From an uncultured Bacteroides sp. (lineage in GTDB: Bacteria > Bacteroidota > Bacteroidia > Bacteroidales > Bacteroidaceae), in NCBI GenBank assembly GCA_900557355.1, contig USSR01000300.1, positions 1-7,977 on the forward strand: a stretch of 7,977 nt of DNA, given 5' to 3'. The position numbers were made by a program, and so were the translations under genes. Positions 1 through 6,601 of this stretch are shown here, piece after piece. The notes under the pieces are model-generated. The model saw only the letters and a program-made list of their open reading frames with translations. It was not told the origin of the DNA and did not search any database. The first letter of the stretch is position 1. Every line of letters begins with the position of its first letter.

Positions 1-64
1 CCGCAGATATTCCTACTGAGAGGATAATCATGAGAAGAAGAGTCAATGTTTTTATTCGGTTCAT
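1..64 (-). CDS. N-terminus of an exported protein, cut by the left edge
   Basis: An ATG at 64-62 on the minus strand opens a frame that stays open to the window edge, giving 21 full codons. The peptide starts MNRIK and continues with a hydrophobic run (LTLLLMIILSVGI) ending in Ser-Ala at the edge. This is a typical signal peptide: a short basic n-region, a hydrophobic core and small residues near a likely cleavage site. No lipobox cysteine is reached within the visible part, so signal peptidase I or II cannot be decided. The start lies 18 bp after the stop of the DUF4466-like gene with no terminator between, so it is probably the next gene of the same operon. In a PUL this position often holds a glycoside hydrolase, polysaccharide lyase or another binding protein, but the function is not visible here. 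The upstream sequence has no Shine-Dalgarno, as for its neighbours. Confidence 0.72.
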   Translation of the reverse strand, partial: MNRIKTLTLLLMIILSVGISA

Positions 65-82
65 GTTGTGTAAGGGGTTAGA

Positions 83-1132
83 TTACAAAGGATAACGTTT
101 GATACTTACTGTCATCTTACCGCTACCGTCAACGCTGTTCACGTAGATGTATGCAGCCCATTTACCGTCGGCAGTCTTCATAAATGCACTATCGTCCTTT
201 TTCAGGTTCAGTACATAGTTCATGGCTCCGCCTAAATCCAGCGTCTCGAAGTCTATATCGTCCACGTAAACAGCCGGATTGCTTCCTTTCAACTGGGCAT
301 CATGCACATTGGCACGTTGTTCCATGGGGGTGCTGTTGGTGGCACCCGAGGGGACAATACCACTGATGGCGATGAATTTCGGGTCCGTTGCAGGAGATAC
401 GAAAGAGTGTGCATAGTCAAAATCATTCAGTTTGGCCTGGTAGTTATAGATGAAATCAATCTTGCCGGACAAGTTCAGAGCGTTTACTTCCTCTTTGGTA
501 TAAGCCTTCATGTCTTCGATAGAGAAGTAGCAGGCACCTTCGTTCTCCAATTCGATAAGACGTTTCATGTCCATCTTGGAGATTTTGTAATTAGGGGTTT
601 TGTAAGACACTCGGTCGCCTGTACTGGAAACGGCAGTAAAGGTAATGCTGAATGTTTTGCCTTTTGCATCTTCGGGCACTACGAAGTTATAGCGTAGTGT
701 GGCGGCAATGAGGGCTGTCTGGGGGGGTCCGGTGGCAATGGTCGGGTTGATGTAATGCGCATCGACTTTCTCCATCAGGTTGGCTGTAGAAATGCTACCG
801 TCGGTAGATGCGTCTTTAACGGTTTGGATAGGCACATCTTCACCGGCACCATAATGTACACCGTTAACATCCATTCCGGTCTGTGCTGTGAACCAGGAGT
901 GCAGCTCAAATCCCGTACCGGTTGCTCCGGTAATGGAGGCAACTGCTTCAGCCTTATTTATTCTTCCATTAGTGGTTCCCATGGCATAGGCAAACTCTAT
1001 TTTTTCTCCGGCTATGGCAGGAGAAACCGTCTTCTTTATCATGTCATTTTTAATGGCAGATTCATCGTCATCGCTACATGCGAAGCAAGAGAGAGCGATG
1101 AAGGGCAGCATTGCATATTTCAATAGTTTCAT
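83..1132 (-). CDS. DUF4466-like surface lipoprotein, putative glycan-binding protein
   Basis: A 349-residue predicted lipoprotein. A short basic start (MKLLK) and a hydrophobic stretch lead to cysteines at 16 and 19. Cys19 followed by SDDDES is the more likely lipidation site, because acidic residues right after the cysteine are the known Bacteroidota signal for export to the outer face of the outer membrane. The mature protein has no transmembrane segment and looks mainly beta. An N-terminal region (about 30-185, with IEFAYAMG near 46 and YNFVVPEDAKGK near 148) is followed by SKMDMKR (185-191) and a C-terminal region (about 200-349, ending in KRYPL). These phrases match, from memory, the Bacteroidota family DUF4466; no search was run. 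No catalytic motif is recognised. Its place after susC/susD suggests a surface glycan-binding protein, which is inference. It starts 37 bp after the small lipoprotein gene. A run of seven C residues on the coding strand (727-721) encodes part of Gly135-Pro-Pro-Gln. Confidence 0.85.
   Translation of the reverse strand: MKLLKYAMLPFIALSCFACSDDDESAIKNDMIKKTVSPAIAGEKIEFAYAMGTTNGRINKAEAVASITGATGTGFELHSWFTAQTGMDVNGVHYGAGEDVPIQTVKDASTDGSISTANLMEKVDAHYINPTIATGPPQTALIAATLRYNFVVPEDAKGKTFSITFTAVSSTGDRVSYKTPNYKISKMDMKRLIELENEGACYFSIEDMKAYTKEEVNALNLSGKIDFIYNYQAKLNDFDYAHSFVSPATDPKFIAISGIVPSGATNSTPMEQRANVHDAQLKGSNPAVYVDDIDFETLDLGGAMNYVLNLKKDDSAFMKTADGKWAAYIYVNSVDGSGKMTVSIKRYPL
721..727. repeat. Seven-base G/C homopolymer inside the DUF4466-like gene
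   Basis: Seven consecutive G on the plus strand (C on the coding strand) span the end of Gly135's neighbour codons Pro136, Pro137 and the start of Gln138. A gain or loss of one base would shift the frame in the middle of the protein. Tracts of this length can be slippage-prone, but seven is short for true phase variation. In this copy the frame is intact. Confidence 0.5.
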
Positions 1133-1169
1133 AACAATATTCTGTTTCTTAGAAGTTTATACTGATCGA

Positions 1170-1562
1170 TTATTCTCCTTGCAAAGTGATAGTGACCGTA
1201 TAGGTCTTCTTCACTTGACGATTACCGGAAATTACAGTGTACTGGCGGGGTTGGCTGAAATCAGTCCACACTCCCATAGTCGGAGTTACGATACAATCTT
1301 TGGCAGTACCACATTCTGGCTTCAGTTTCTTGATGTTGGTACCAAATTTAGCTATCCCCGTAATGGTGTTGTTTTCGTCATCGATGGTAACACCGCTTAT
1401 CAATACGTCCCTATCATCCGGTCCTCTCAATATGAGGGAAGAGATGTAACATTCTTCACTGTCAGTAACCAGCAAACCATTATCATCTACCGGATAATCA
1501 TTGCATGATTGGGACAAAAGACATACTATGACAAGAGTCAATATTTTATATAGGTTTTTCAT
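1170..1562 (-). CDS. Small lipoprotein with one DUF5018-like Ig-type domain
   Basis: A 130-residue predicted lipoprotein. The signal peptide (residues 1-19, hydrophobic core ILTLVIVCLL) ends in the lipobox LSQSC, with Cys20 as the lipidated residue followed by N-D and later D-D. The remaining roughly 100 residues form one domain. They show the pattern I know from the DUF5018/Ig-like beta-sandwich repeats of Bacteroidota: a strand ISSLIL (41-46), IDDENNTITGIAKFGTNIKKLKP in the middle, a VTP...G turn, then YTVISGNRQVKKTYTVTI near the C-terminus. DUF5018 proteins usually carry further C-terminal domains; here the protein stops right after the sandwich, so this is a minimal version. It sits 39 bp downstream of susD and 37 bp upstream of the DUF4466-like gene. 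It is probably an accessory surface protein of the SusCD complex, for binding or spacing; that role is inferred. Two Cys (84 and 89) lie close together and could form a disulfide. Confidence 0.83.
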   Translation of the reverse strand: MKNLYKILTLVIVCLLSQSCNDYPVDDNGLLVTDSEECYISSLILRGPDDRDVLISGVTIDDENNTITGIAKFGTNIKKLKPECGTAKDCIVTPTMGVWTDFSQPRQYTVISGNRQVKKTYTVTITLQGE

Positions 1563-1601
1563 ACGATTCTTTTTGTATTTAATGAACTTTATGGTAATTG
1601 C

Positions 1602-3356
1602 TTATCTCCACGGAGTATTCTGAGTCAGATTCGGGTTGCGGTTTCTTTCGTTTTCTGGAATCTGGTAGATATAATTCTTTTGGAAATTGAGTTCGGGTGC
1701 ATTCTTGAATTCATCACGTATGCGTGTGCCATTTGTATCATACAAGGTTAAACCGTCACTGTTTGCCTCTCCCCATATGTCATGGATTTTTCTCCAGCGG
1801 CGAATATCGAATGGACGCATACCTTCAGTGGCCAGTTCCACAATACGTTCTTGCTCAATGGCATTGAAGAATGCTTCGGAATTGGCATACTTGTCGGGTG
1901 TTAAAGCCGGCAGGTTGCCACGGCTGCGAATCTTATTCAGCAAGGCTACACATTCGCTGGTAGGACCGGACGTTTCGTTGACAGCTTCGGCATACATCAG
2001 ATACACATCGGCCAAACGCATCAGATAGAAATCCTGCGGACCATCTGTACGCTCCCAACCGGCTTCCTGGCGTATCCATTTACGGAAGATATAACCGGTT
2101 TGATTGCTGGCATCATTATTGATGAAACCGTTGGCCTCATTTCTTTCACCGAACATCCAGGTATATTCGTCACCCATTGTCAGGCCGTCCGTTGTAATTT
2201 TCTTGTAAGACTCACCATCCCACATGATGGTCGATTTCATACGCCAGTCACGATTCTCATAGCTGGCACGGTTACGCGCTCCATTAGGGAGTGTAGCATC
2301 TTTAGACAAGATAAGCTCATCACAGAAATCACCGGTGACAGTTGATTGGTAACGGTTTGCCAAGCGGACAGTAGGCATAATCCAGCATTGTGCATTACCG
2401 GTGGTACGGGTACCGAAGTCGCGCAACAAACTTTCACCCTGGCCGAGAGAAGGACCGCCATAAGTAATGGAGAAGATGATTTCCGAACAATTTTCATTAT
2501 AATATTGGAACAGCTCTCTATAGTTGGGTTTGTCTTCAGTGCCGGGATTACCATCACCAAAGATTGTCAGGCCATAATTGTTGATTACTTTGCTGAAGTC
2601 TGAAGCAGCGGCGGCATAATAGGTTTGGGCTACACTGCTGCTCGGCTCGAAGCCTTCCAGTTCGGGCCATCCGTTTTTGTTCCAACAAGCATAGTACAAT
2701 TCTATTTTTGCTTTAAAGCCCAGTGCGGCAACTTGCGTGGCACGTCCGTACTTATCACCATAGCTTACGGGAAGCTTTTCAGATGCATTCTGTAAGTCGG
2801 TGATTAGTTCAGGAATGATGGTAGCAATAGGGGTGCGTACCAATGAGCATGCTTCATCATTGCCGCTGAGTACGTGGCGATAGTAAGGAACATCACCCCA
2901 GTTTTGAACCAAACGGAAATAGGCCAATGCACGCAGGAAGTAATTCTCGGCATTGATAGCCTCCAAAGATGCTTTGGTTACGGCATTCTGTTCTGCTTGA
3001 ATCATTTGCTCTACATACTGAATGGTGTAGTTGGCACGGTTGATAACCCGGTATGCATTGTTCCACATACTGGAAAATCCGCTGCCCGGCGTTCCGGGTC
3101 CCCATGAAGAAATATCACCGATACTCTTACCGCGAGTATTTTGGAATTCGCCATGCCCGTCGTAGTAGTAATCAGTTGCAAACAAAGTCCGCACTGCGTT
3201 GTAAACACCGTAGGTAGAGGACAAGGCATCATCTGTACTTGTCCAAAAGAGGTCCGAAGATACTTCTGTTGTAGCAGGACGGTTCAGCAGGTCATCTATA
3301 CAAGAAGATGTTAAACCGACCAGTCCGGCTAATGCTATATACTTAATATATTTCAT
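1602..3356 (-). CDS. SusD/RagB-family outer-membrane glycan-binding lipoprotein
   Basis: A 584-residue SusD-like protein, the surface lid that captures glycan and hands it to the SusC channel. A signal peptide ends in the lipobox LTSSC (Cys19 lipidated), followed by I-D-D. The helical TPR-like scaffold is recognisable: MWNNAYRVINRANY (98-111), then AENYFLRALAYFRLVQNWGD (136-155), the family's most conserved stretch. The C-terminal half carries the RagB/SusD signatures FYLMRLADVYLMYAEAVNE, then ELATEGMRPFDIRRWRK (up to residue 523), and the usual N-P-N-L-T-Q-N end. Length is normal for the family (about 500-650) and the gene is intact. Low overall conservation of ligand-facing residues means the glycan cannot be predicted. 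It follows susC by 23 bp with an A-rich leader (aagaaag) before the ATG, and is surely co-transcribed with it. Confidence 0.97.
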   Translation of the reverse strand: MKYIKYIALAGLVGLTSSCIDDLLNRPATTEVSSDLFWTSTDDALSSTYGVYNAVRTLFATDYYYDGHGEFQNTRGKSIGDISSWGPGTPGSGFSSMWNNAYRVINRANYTIQYVEQMIQAEQNAVTKASLEAINAENYFLRALAYFRLVQNWGDVPYYRHVLSGNDEACSLVRTPIATIIPELITDLQNASEKLPVSYGDKYGRATQVAALGFKAKIELYYACWNKNGWPELEGFEPSSSVAQTYYAAAASDFSKVINNYGLTIFGDGNPGTEDKPNYRELFQYYNENCSEIIFSITYGGPSLGQGESLLRDFGTRTTGNAQCWIMPTVRLANRYQSTVTGDFCDELILSKDATLPNGARNRASYENRDWRMKSTIMWDGESYKKITTDGLTMGDEYTWMFGERNEANGFINNDASNQTGYIFRKWIRQEAGWERTDGPQDFYLMRLADVYLMYAEAVNETSGPTSECVALLNKIRSRGNLPALTPDKYANSEAFFNAIEQERIVELATEGMRPFDIRRWRKIHDIWGEANSDGLTLYDTNGTRIRDEFKNAPELNFQKNYIYQIPENERNRNPNLTQNTPWR

Positions 3357-3379
3357 ATTCTTTCTTATTTGTTGAGTTA

Positions 3380-6300
3380 TCAGAATTCTATATTCAAACC
3401 GATTGAGTAGGTTTTAACCAATGGGTATAGGTCGTTTCCATGAGGCTTTTCAGGGTCGATACCTTTCCAGGGAGTTAAAGTGAAGAGGTTCTCACCGGAT
3501 AAGTAGATACGTGCACGGTTGAAACCGATTCTCTGCATATAACGTTCGGGAACGGTATAACCAACCTGTAAGTTCTTCAAACGGAAATAGTTGGTATTAT
3601 AAGCCCAGTATGTACTTTCTTCACGGTTCTTGTTACCGCCGCTACCATTCAGCAGACGGGGTAGGGAGGCACCACGATTGTCTAACGACCAAGAATCACT
3701 CCAATGGAATTGTTGGAATGCATAACGGTTATCCGGTATCTTGGTATTGTTCAAATCATCCAACCATACATCAGAACGTCCGTAGTTACCCTGGAACAAA
3801 GCCTGGATATCAAAACCCTGGTAGGCTCCGGTCAAAGTAATACCGAATTGTCCCATCGGGGTATCGCGGTATTTGTCGGTGTATGCTTTCTTATCAAGGT
3901 CACTGATTTTACCGTCACCATTCAAGTCTTTGAGGATAATGTCACCCGGTGCGTTGTAGGCATCTCCTTGATAGGGTGCATTGTAGAGTTGATTCCAGCT
4001 TTGCACCAAACCCGGATAAGCTTCATATATATAGAGGAAGTGGTAAGGCATGTCGAGCATAATCCACCCACGGTTCAGATAGTCACCCCATTTCTCCAGC
4101 TTATTTACGTTATAAGAAGCGTTTACATTGACGCTGTATTCGAATTTGCGAATACTGGACTGCCAGTTCAGATTCACTTCAATACCGCGGTTACGCAGGT
4201 CGGCCACATTGATATTCGGTGCCGAATAACCGGTTAATAACGAAGATATGCTGGAACCACGAATCATACCGGTGGTGAAACGGTCGTACCAGTCGAGTTC
4301 CGCAGTCAGTCGGTTGTTGAAGAATCCTAAGTCCAAACCTATATTGATGACACGGGTTTCTTCCCAAGAAAGGTCTTGGTTAATCATCTTATTGGCACTG
4401 AATCCGGTTGCAAGACCGTTGTTTCCAACAATATAATTGGTAGTTCCCATTGTTTCTTTTTGTTCGTAACGTCCTACTCCGGAGTTATTACCCAGAGAAC
4501 CGTAAGAAGCACGGAACTTGGCATTACTGATTGCTTTCTTCAACGGGGCGAAGAAGGCTTCTTCCGAAACACGCCAACCTACAGCAGCTGATGGGAAGAA
4601 ACCCCATTGATGTCCTTTGGCAAAGCGGGAAGAACCGTCGGAACGGAAGTTGAATTCAAACAAGTATTTATCAAATAATGTATAGTTGACGCGGCCTATG
4701 AAAGAACGCAAACCTTCGGATTCGGATTTACCGTCGTTGGTCTGTACTTCCTTGGAAGCTGCATCCAGTTCTTCAAGGCTGTTGTGCAAACGGTTCTTAC
4801 GTCCTGCACCCATGTTGCGTTGGAACCAGTATTCTTCGGCTGCATTGAACATGGCGGAAATATGATGCCCTTTGAAGATTTCCTTTTCATAAGTGATACG
4901 TCCTTGGAACAAAGTCTTATGACCTTCGTTATTGGAATTGCTGATGATATCACCTGTATCCGGCATGGTGCGGGCTATACTGTTGGTCTGGAAGTTCATC
5001 TGGTTCACCACATTCTGGATGCTTTTGCTGAACTGGTTATAATAGCGCAAAGCGTAACTGACGTTCAACTTCAAATCCTTAAGCGGTTCCCATTCCAAGT
5101 AAGCGTTTCCATTAAATTCTTTGCGGGAAGTATTTGTGCGATAAGCTTCGTATTCGGCAACAGCATTACCGGCAGAAGCAGATTCTCCATAAGCCATGGC
5201 ACCGCCGTATTCACCTGTTTCAGGATGCTTGTTCAAAATACCGGAGATGACATATTTTAAACCTGCAGTTTCCAAACCTGCGCCGCGAGGTGTCTGGCGC
5301 TCTGACCAGCTACCATCTGTTCTGATACCTATTTTTACGTTATCACGAACCTTATAATCCACGTTCAAACGCATGTTATAACGGCTGTAGTCATTGTGGA
5401 TTTGCAGACCTTCCTGGTCCATGATGCCGAGTGAAGTATAGAAATTTATCTTATCGTTGCCGCTGGAGGCTGAAACCGTATGGTTCATGATGGCACCGGT
5501 ACGGAACATTTCGTCATATTGGTCGGTGTTCGGAAAAAGAATAGGATCTACCAAGCCCATGGCCATCCATTGCTCTACCGTACCCTGCTGGAAACTGGTC
5601 GATTTGTTACCTGTGGCAGCAGAGCGCATCTGCATGGTCAGTGCACGGCTATAGTCGGCTAAATAGTCGTAAAACTCTACGGGGCTTGATAAGGCATAAG
5701 AACCATTATAAGTCACTTTGGATTTGGCTTCTTTAGAACCGCCTTTGGTGGTAATCAAGATAACACCGTTGGCTGCACGCGAACCGTAAACGGCTGACGA
5801 AGCTGCATCTTTTAAGACTGAGATGCTTTCAATATCGTTCATATTAATACGATTGATATCTACATCCGGCATCCCGTCCACTACAATCAATGGGTCAGAA
5901 TTGTTGATGGAACCCAAACCGCGTACTTTCAGCGAAGCACCGTCTCCACCTGCAAAACCGGTTGTTTGGCTCACTACCAATCCCGGCACCAAACCCGAGA
6001 GACTGGAAGATACGTTTGTGATGGAACGGCTGGCAATCTTTTCATCGACTTTTACTGCTGCAACAGAACCGGTCAGGTTTACTTTCTTCTGAGTTCCATA
6101 ACCCACTACAACGACCTCATCCAGTGTTTGAGAGTCTTCCGAGAGGGTTACTACTACATTGGTTCTACCTTTCAAGGGTACTTCTTGAGTAATGTATCCG
6201 ATGAAAGATACTACAAGAGTTGCATTAGATGAGGCTTCAATGTTAAAATGTCCGTCGATGTCTGTGATTGTGCCGCCGGTGCTGTCTTTTACTTTTATAT

Positions 6301-6418
6301 TAGCACCGATAACCGCCTCTCCTGTGTTATCTTTTACTGTACCGGTAATTCTGGCATTTTGTGCCGTGACACTTCCGATACCAATAAAGAGTAATAGGAA
6401 TACCAAAAAATGTTTCAT
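3380..6418 (-). CDS. SusC/RagA-family TonB-dependent outer-membrane transporter
   Basis: A 1012-residue TonB-dependent channel that imports oligosaccharides together with its SusD partner. A signal peptide (1-19, cleavage likely SVTA/QN) is followed by a carboxypeptidase-D regulatory-like beta-sandwich (about 22-93, ITGTVKDNTGEAVIGANIKV onward). A TonB box follows in LDEVVVVGYG (99-108), then the plug domain (about 112-226) with LKVRGLGSINNSDPL and the SusC signature LKDAASSAVYGSRAANGVI (202-220). The rest is the 22-strand barrel, with a conserved C-terminal region (FRLKNLQVGYTVP, RIYLSGENLFTLTPWKGIDPE) and a terminal Phe as expected of an outer-membrane protein. There is no STN domain, so this transporter should not itself signal to an anti-sigma factor. 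Residues 831-842 (DLNGDGKISDLD) match an EF-hand-like calcium loop, common in SusC proteins. The start is chosen because the signal peptide begins there; upstream is AT-rich with no Shine-Dalgarno. The gene is intact. Confidence 0.98.
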   Translation of the reverse strand: MKHFLVFLLLFIGIGSVTAQNARITGTVKDNTGEAVIGANIKVKDSTGGTITDIDGHFNIEASSNATLVVSFIGYITQEVPLKGRTNVVVTLSEDSQTLDEVVVVGYGTQKKVNLTGSVAAVKVDEKIASRSITNVSSSLSGLVPGLVVSQTTGFAGGDGASLKVRGLGSINNSDPLIVVDGMPDVDINRINMNDIESISVLKDAASSAVYGSRAANGVILITTKGGSKEAKSKVTYNGSYALSSPVEFYDYLADYSRALTMQMRSAATGNKSTSFQQGTVEQWMAMGLVDPILFPNTDQYDEMFRTGAIMNHTVSASSGNDKINFYTSLGIMDQEGLQIHNDYSRYNMRLNVDYKVRDNVKIGIRTDGSWSERQTPRGAGLETAGLKYVISGILNKHPETGEYGGAMAYGESASAGNAVAEYEAYRTNTSRKEFNGNAYLEWEPLKDLKLNVSYALRYYNQFSKSIQNVVNQMNFQTNSIARTMPDTGDIISNSNNEGHKTLFQGRITYEKEIFKGHHISAMFNAAEEYWFQRNMGAGRKNRLHNSLEELDAASKEVQTNDGKSESEGLRSFIGRVNYTLFDKYLFEFNFRSDGSSRFAKGHQWGFFPSAAVGWRVSEEAFFAPLKKAISNAKFRASYGSLGNNSGVGRYEQKETMGTTNYIVGNNGLATGFSANKMINQDLSWEETRVINIGLDLGFFNNRLTAELDWYDRFTTGMIRGSSISSLLTGYSAPNINVADLRNRGIEVNLNWQSSIRKFEYSVNVNASYNVNKLEKWGDYLNRGWIMLDMPYHFLYIYEAYPGLVQSWNQLYNAPYQGDAYNAPGDIILKDLNGDGKISDLDKKAYTDKYRDTPMGQFGITLTGAYQGFDIQALFQGNYGRSDVWLDDLNNTKIPDNRYAFQQFHWSDSWSLDNRGASLPRLLNGSGGNKNREESTYWAYNTNYFRLKNLQVGYTVPERYMQRIGFNRARIYLSGENLFTLTPWKGIDPEKPHGNDLYPLVKTYSIGLNIEF

Positions 6419-6464
6419 ATTAGACTTAATTTTGAATGAATAAATTAAAGGTTAATTTTCATGT

Positions 6465-6486
6465 GAAGATGATAACCTTCATCTTC
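6465..6486. repeat. Perfect 8-bp inverted repeat in the susC leader
   Basis: The arms GAAGATGA (6465-6472) and TCATCTTC (6479-6486) are exact reverse complements separated by 6 bases (TAACCT). The repeat lies about 47 bp upstream of the susC ATG. It could be an operator for a dimeric regulator, or an RNA hairpin with an 8-bp stem and 6-nt loop in the susC leader. It is not followed by a T-run on the coding strand, so it does not look like an intrinsic terminator. Confidence 0.6.
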
Positions 6487-6537
6487 TTTCTCTCTACAGA
6501 AAACAGTTGAGCTGCTTCCTATAAAGAAAGTGTATTC

Positions 6538-6558
6538 TCATAGGTGTTACTTCATAGG
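6538..6558. repeat. 7-bp direct repeat with 14-bp period upstream of susC
   Basis: TCATAGG occurs at 6538-6544 and again at 6552-6558; on the coding strand this reads CCTATGA twice. An inverted CCTAT half-site lies nearby (6518-6522). Direct repeats near PUL promoters can be sites for AraC-type DNA-binding domains such as those of hybrid two-component regulators. The repeat is short, and the binding role is speculative. Confidence 0.4.
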
Positions 6559-6601
6559 CGTCCTTTCTTTTTTAAAGTTATTAATGAGGTCTTGTTGTGA
6601 G

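Larger units (their letters stand above)
6419..6601 (-). promoter_or_regulatory. Leader region upstream of susC, likely control region
   Basis: A 183-bp AT-rich gap separates the GH2 stop from the susC start, much longer than the 18-39 bp gaps downstream. It probably holds the susC promoter and a 5' leader. The best -7 candidate on the minus strand is TAACTTTA (6580-6573), one mismatch from the Bacteroides TAnnTTTG element, but I see no TTTG at the -33 position, so this is weak. No GC-rich hairpin with a U-run follows GH2, so read-through from GH2 into susC remains possible. The region contains an inverted repeat (6465-6486) and a direct repeat (6538-6558), listed separately. Only very short ORFs occur (up to 15 codons). 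Confidence 0.5.

Noticed and set aside
1014..1508. 164-codon plus-strand ORF across the gap between the two small lipoprotein genes
   Set aside because: It is antisense to two well-supported lipoprotein genes, has no signal or domain pattern I recognise, and its composition follows from the opposite-strand codons.
3704..4237. 177-codon plus-strand ORF inside susC
   Set aside because: It runs antisense to the conserved barrel region of SusC, and the translated protein shows no recognisable family.
4784..5260. 158-codon plus-strand ORF inside susC
   Set aside because: It is a shadow of the susC coding frame on the other strand, with no independent start signal or motif.
6459..6482. 7-codon minus-strand ORF (MKVIIFT) overlapping the inverted repeat
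   Set aside because: It is too short to support as a leader peptide and is explained by the repeat sequence itself.
6494..6541. 15-codon minus-strand ORF in the susC leader (starts MRIHFL)
   Set aside because: It is very short, without a ribosome binding site or attenuator-type residue run, and such ORFs are expected by chance in 183 bp.
6523..6570. Inverted pair AAAGAAAG (6523-6530) and CTTTCTTT (6563-6570), considered as a terminator or invertible-promoter boundary
   Set aside because: The arms are low-complexity purine/pyrimidine runs 32 bp apart with no GC content for a terminator, and they are far shorter than known Bacteroides invertible-promoter repeats.
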